Below the pieces are notes generated by a model that was not told where the DNA came from, ran no database searches, and saw only the letters and a list, made by a program, of their open reading frames with translations. A program made the translations under genes and the position numbers. 64,000 nt of DNA from Globisporangium splendens (Eukaryota; Oomycota; Peronosporomycetes; Pythiales; Pythiaceae), in contig VFIW01000085.1 in assembly GCA_006386115.1 (NCBI GenBank), forward strand, positions 143,078 to 207,077. Direction: 5' to 3'. Positions within the stretch are counted from its first letter, which is position 1. The number at the start of each line of letters is the position of its first letter. Below, piece by piece: positions 62,711-64,000 of this stretch.

Positions 62711-64000
62711 ATGGATGCGGATTCCGCAATCGGTGCTTAACGGTTTGCTGCATTCGCACGGAGAAAGTGGGCGTGTGTGTTTATGCGACTGTATGCAGTG
62801 CAAGTCGGTGGAGAGGATGATGCTACTGCGCTGCGCGTATCGGATGCATGGGCGGTGTCATTTGCTGTGATCTTCAAATGCTACAGGCGCAAACAATTGA
62901 TTGACCCTATCGCGCAATATGCATGTGGGTGGTGGATGCTGGTGAAGGACTTGTTCATTTGCCTGGCGGTGTGAGGCGATGCAAGAAGAAAAGTGTTAAA
63001 AGTTGCTGCTATATGATGTTTGTACTTGCAGAGGTTCTTCTTACGCGATCTGGACAGAAATAGAGCTGCATTGCGGATGCCGCCGGCGAGTGAAAGTAAT
63101 AGCTGCGCAGTGCGCCAGGACTCTTTCCGAAGAAAGCTATCTGTCCCTTGCACAAAGGTCTTTGACTACGTATACTGGGCATACAGCTTGCGGCAATGTC
63201 GACGTCGATGGCCATTGCAGGTGCGTGGCTGCTGTTGGCGAGATGAAGTCGTTCGGCACCGTGCGCTGCCTGTAAGCTCACTGACAATGTGGTGATGATA
63301 TCTACAGATGCGCACTATCTCTGGAGCGAAGTTGATCGGCTCAAAGCCCAAGTGGCGCAGCTTCAGCTCACGGAAAAACGGGTTGTTGAAGATCAATCGT
63401 GTATCCGGGATTACGTGGCGTCCTTCGTTACCCATGCACAACTAGACGCAGCGTTATGCACCAAGGTACCAAATATTTCTTAACCGCAGTGATCTATGCT
63501 GTGCGGGTATCTGAGTGCAATTGCTGTGTTGCGCGGTGTAGATTTCCCAGGCAAATGTGTCCGCCTCCGTTGATAGATTGCGTGCCGAAATGATCAAATG
63601 CCTTGCAGCAAAAGCAGACTCAGAAATCGCGCAAAACCTGCAGACCAAGAAACTCGACGTTTCTGTGTATGAATCGGCAGCCTGGGATATCAAGAAATAC
63701 CATGCTGCATTGGAGCAGAATATGCACGACCTGTTTGCAGCATTTGCGCACCAAATCGAAGCGCAAGTCAACTCAAAGGTATCGATTGAAGATTTAAACC
63801 TGATTTTCAATCCAGAAGCGAATGGCCAGAAGCAAGCCATTGAGAGTGCAGCAACACGGATCTCGCGCATGAAAGATCAACTGGAATCGTTACAAGAATA
63901 TGTGAATGCGGACAGGCAACGGCAACACAAAGTTGCGGATCTGAATGCCAGTGTGTTGGACCTCACAAGGAAACATAATGTATCTCAAGATGCTCTTGCA
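62711..64000 (+). CDS. Coiled-coil protein, 5' part (runs off the window)
   Basis: Spliced gene, 3' end outside the window, family not recognised. The proposed start ATG 62711 (MDADSAI) joins to VQVGGEDDATALRVSDAWA after a short intron. Then come an exon with RFFLRDLDRNRAALRMPP and DSFRRKLSVPCTKVFDYVYW, an exon DAHYLWSEVDRLKAQVAQLQ (63307-63463), and a long coiled-coil exon from about 63541: SVDRLRAEMIKCLAAKADSE, KKYHAALEQNMHDLFAAFAH, SRMKDQLESLQEYVNADRQR. Heptads with Leu/Ile/Val run to the window edge. Possibly a centrosomal, ciliary or similar structural protein, but no domain decides this. Early exon boundaries are tentative. Confidence 0.55.

Overview
The window is nuclear DNA from a compact eukaryotic genome, most likely an oomycete (Peronosporales/Pythiales-like). 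Genes lie on both strands 0.1-2 kb apart. They carry many short introns (about 50-110 nt, GT-AG). The protein mix fits a stramenopile: a FYVE-GAF lipid-binding protein, a kinesin with an FHA-like segment, tandem CK1 kinases, a PHO80-type cyclin and a gag/RT LINE. The species assignment is inference; no marker gene (rRNA, COX, etc.) is present and no tRNA or rRNA gene was recognised.

Layout. 1-4.6 kb: 3' part of a sirtuin, an unrecognised Ser-rich spliced gene, and a 7-exon SV2/SVOP-like MFS transporter on the minus strand whose exon phases close perfectly. 4.6-15.1 kb: a transposon nest. It holds two inverted copies of a LINE ORF1, a LINE with an intact 1362-codon endonuclease/reverse transcriptase frame, an inverted ORF1 scrap, and a broken coiled-coil gene. 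15.4-25.5 kb: mitochondrial carrier, inositol polyphosphate 5-phosphatase with C2 domain (with an in-frame TGA), an unusual kinesin, and mitochondrial GABA transaminase. 26-34.3 kb: a cyclic-nucleotide-binding-domain protein, the FYVE-GAF protein, a 2.4 kb stretch with only an orphan ORF, and a spliced Ser/Pro-rich gene. 34.8-41.3 kb: a tandem segmental duplication carrying two almost identical casein kinase 1 genes, with a decayed cyclin fragment at the breakpoint. 41.5-48.9 kb: a stand-alone ovothiol-type (4-mercaptohistidine) methyltransferase, the intact cyclin, KRI1 and CRIPT. 49.3-64 kb: CLASP, an ELMO-domain protein, a BUD20/ZNF593 zinc-finger protein, a PRELI/Ups protein, a PP4R1-type phosphatase subunit, and the 5' part of a coiled-coil protein running off the end.

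How the genes relate: there is no operon logic. Most are housekeeping genes: ribosome biogenesis (KRI1, BUD20), microtubules (CLASP, kinesin), phosphoinositide signalling (5-phosphatase, FYVE protein), mitochondria (carrier, GABA transaminase, PRELI), and kinase/phosphatase/cyclin signalling (CK1 pair, PP4R1, cyclin). The most interesting points are the stand-alone ovothiol methyltransferase domain, the CK1 duplication with its cyclin scar, the nested LINE rearrangements, and the TGA codon inside the 5-phosphatase domain. Exon boundaries were read by eye from GT/AG sites and frame continuity; those described as unresolved could not be closed.
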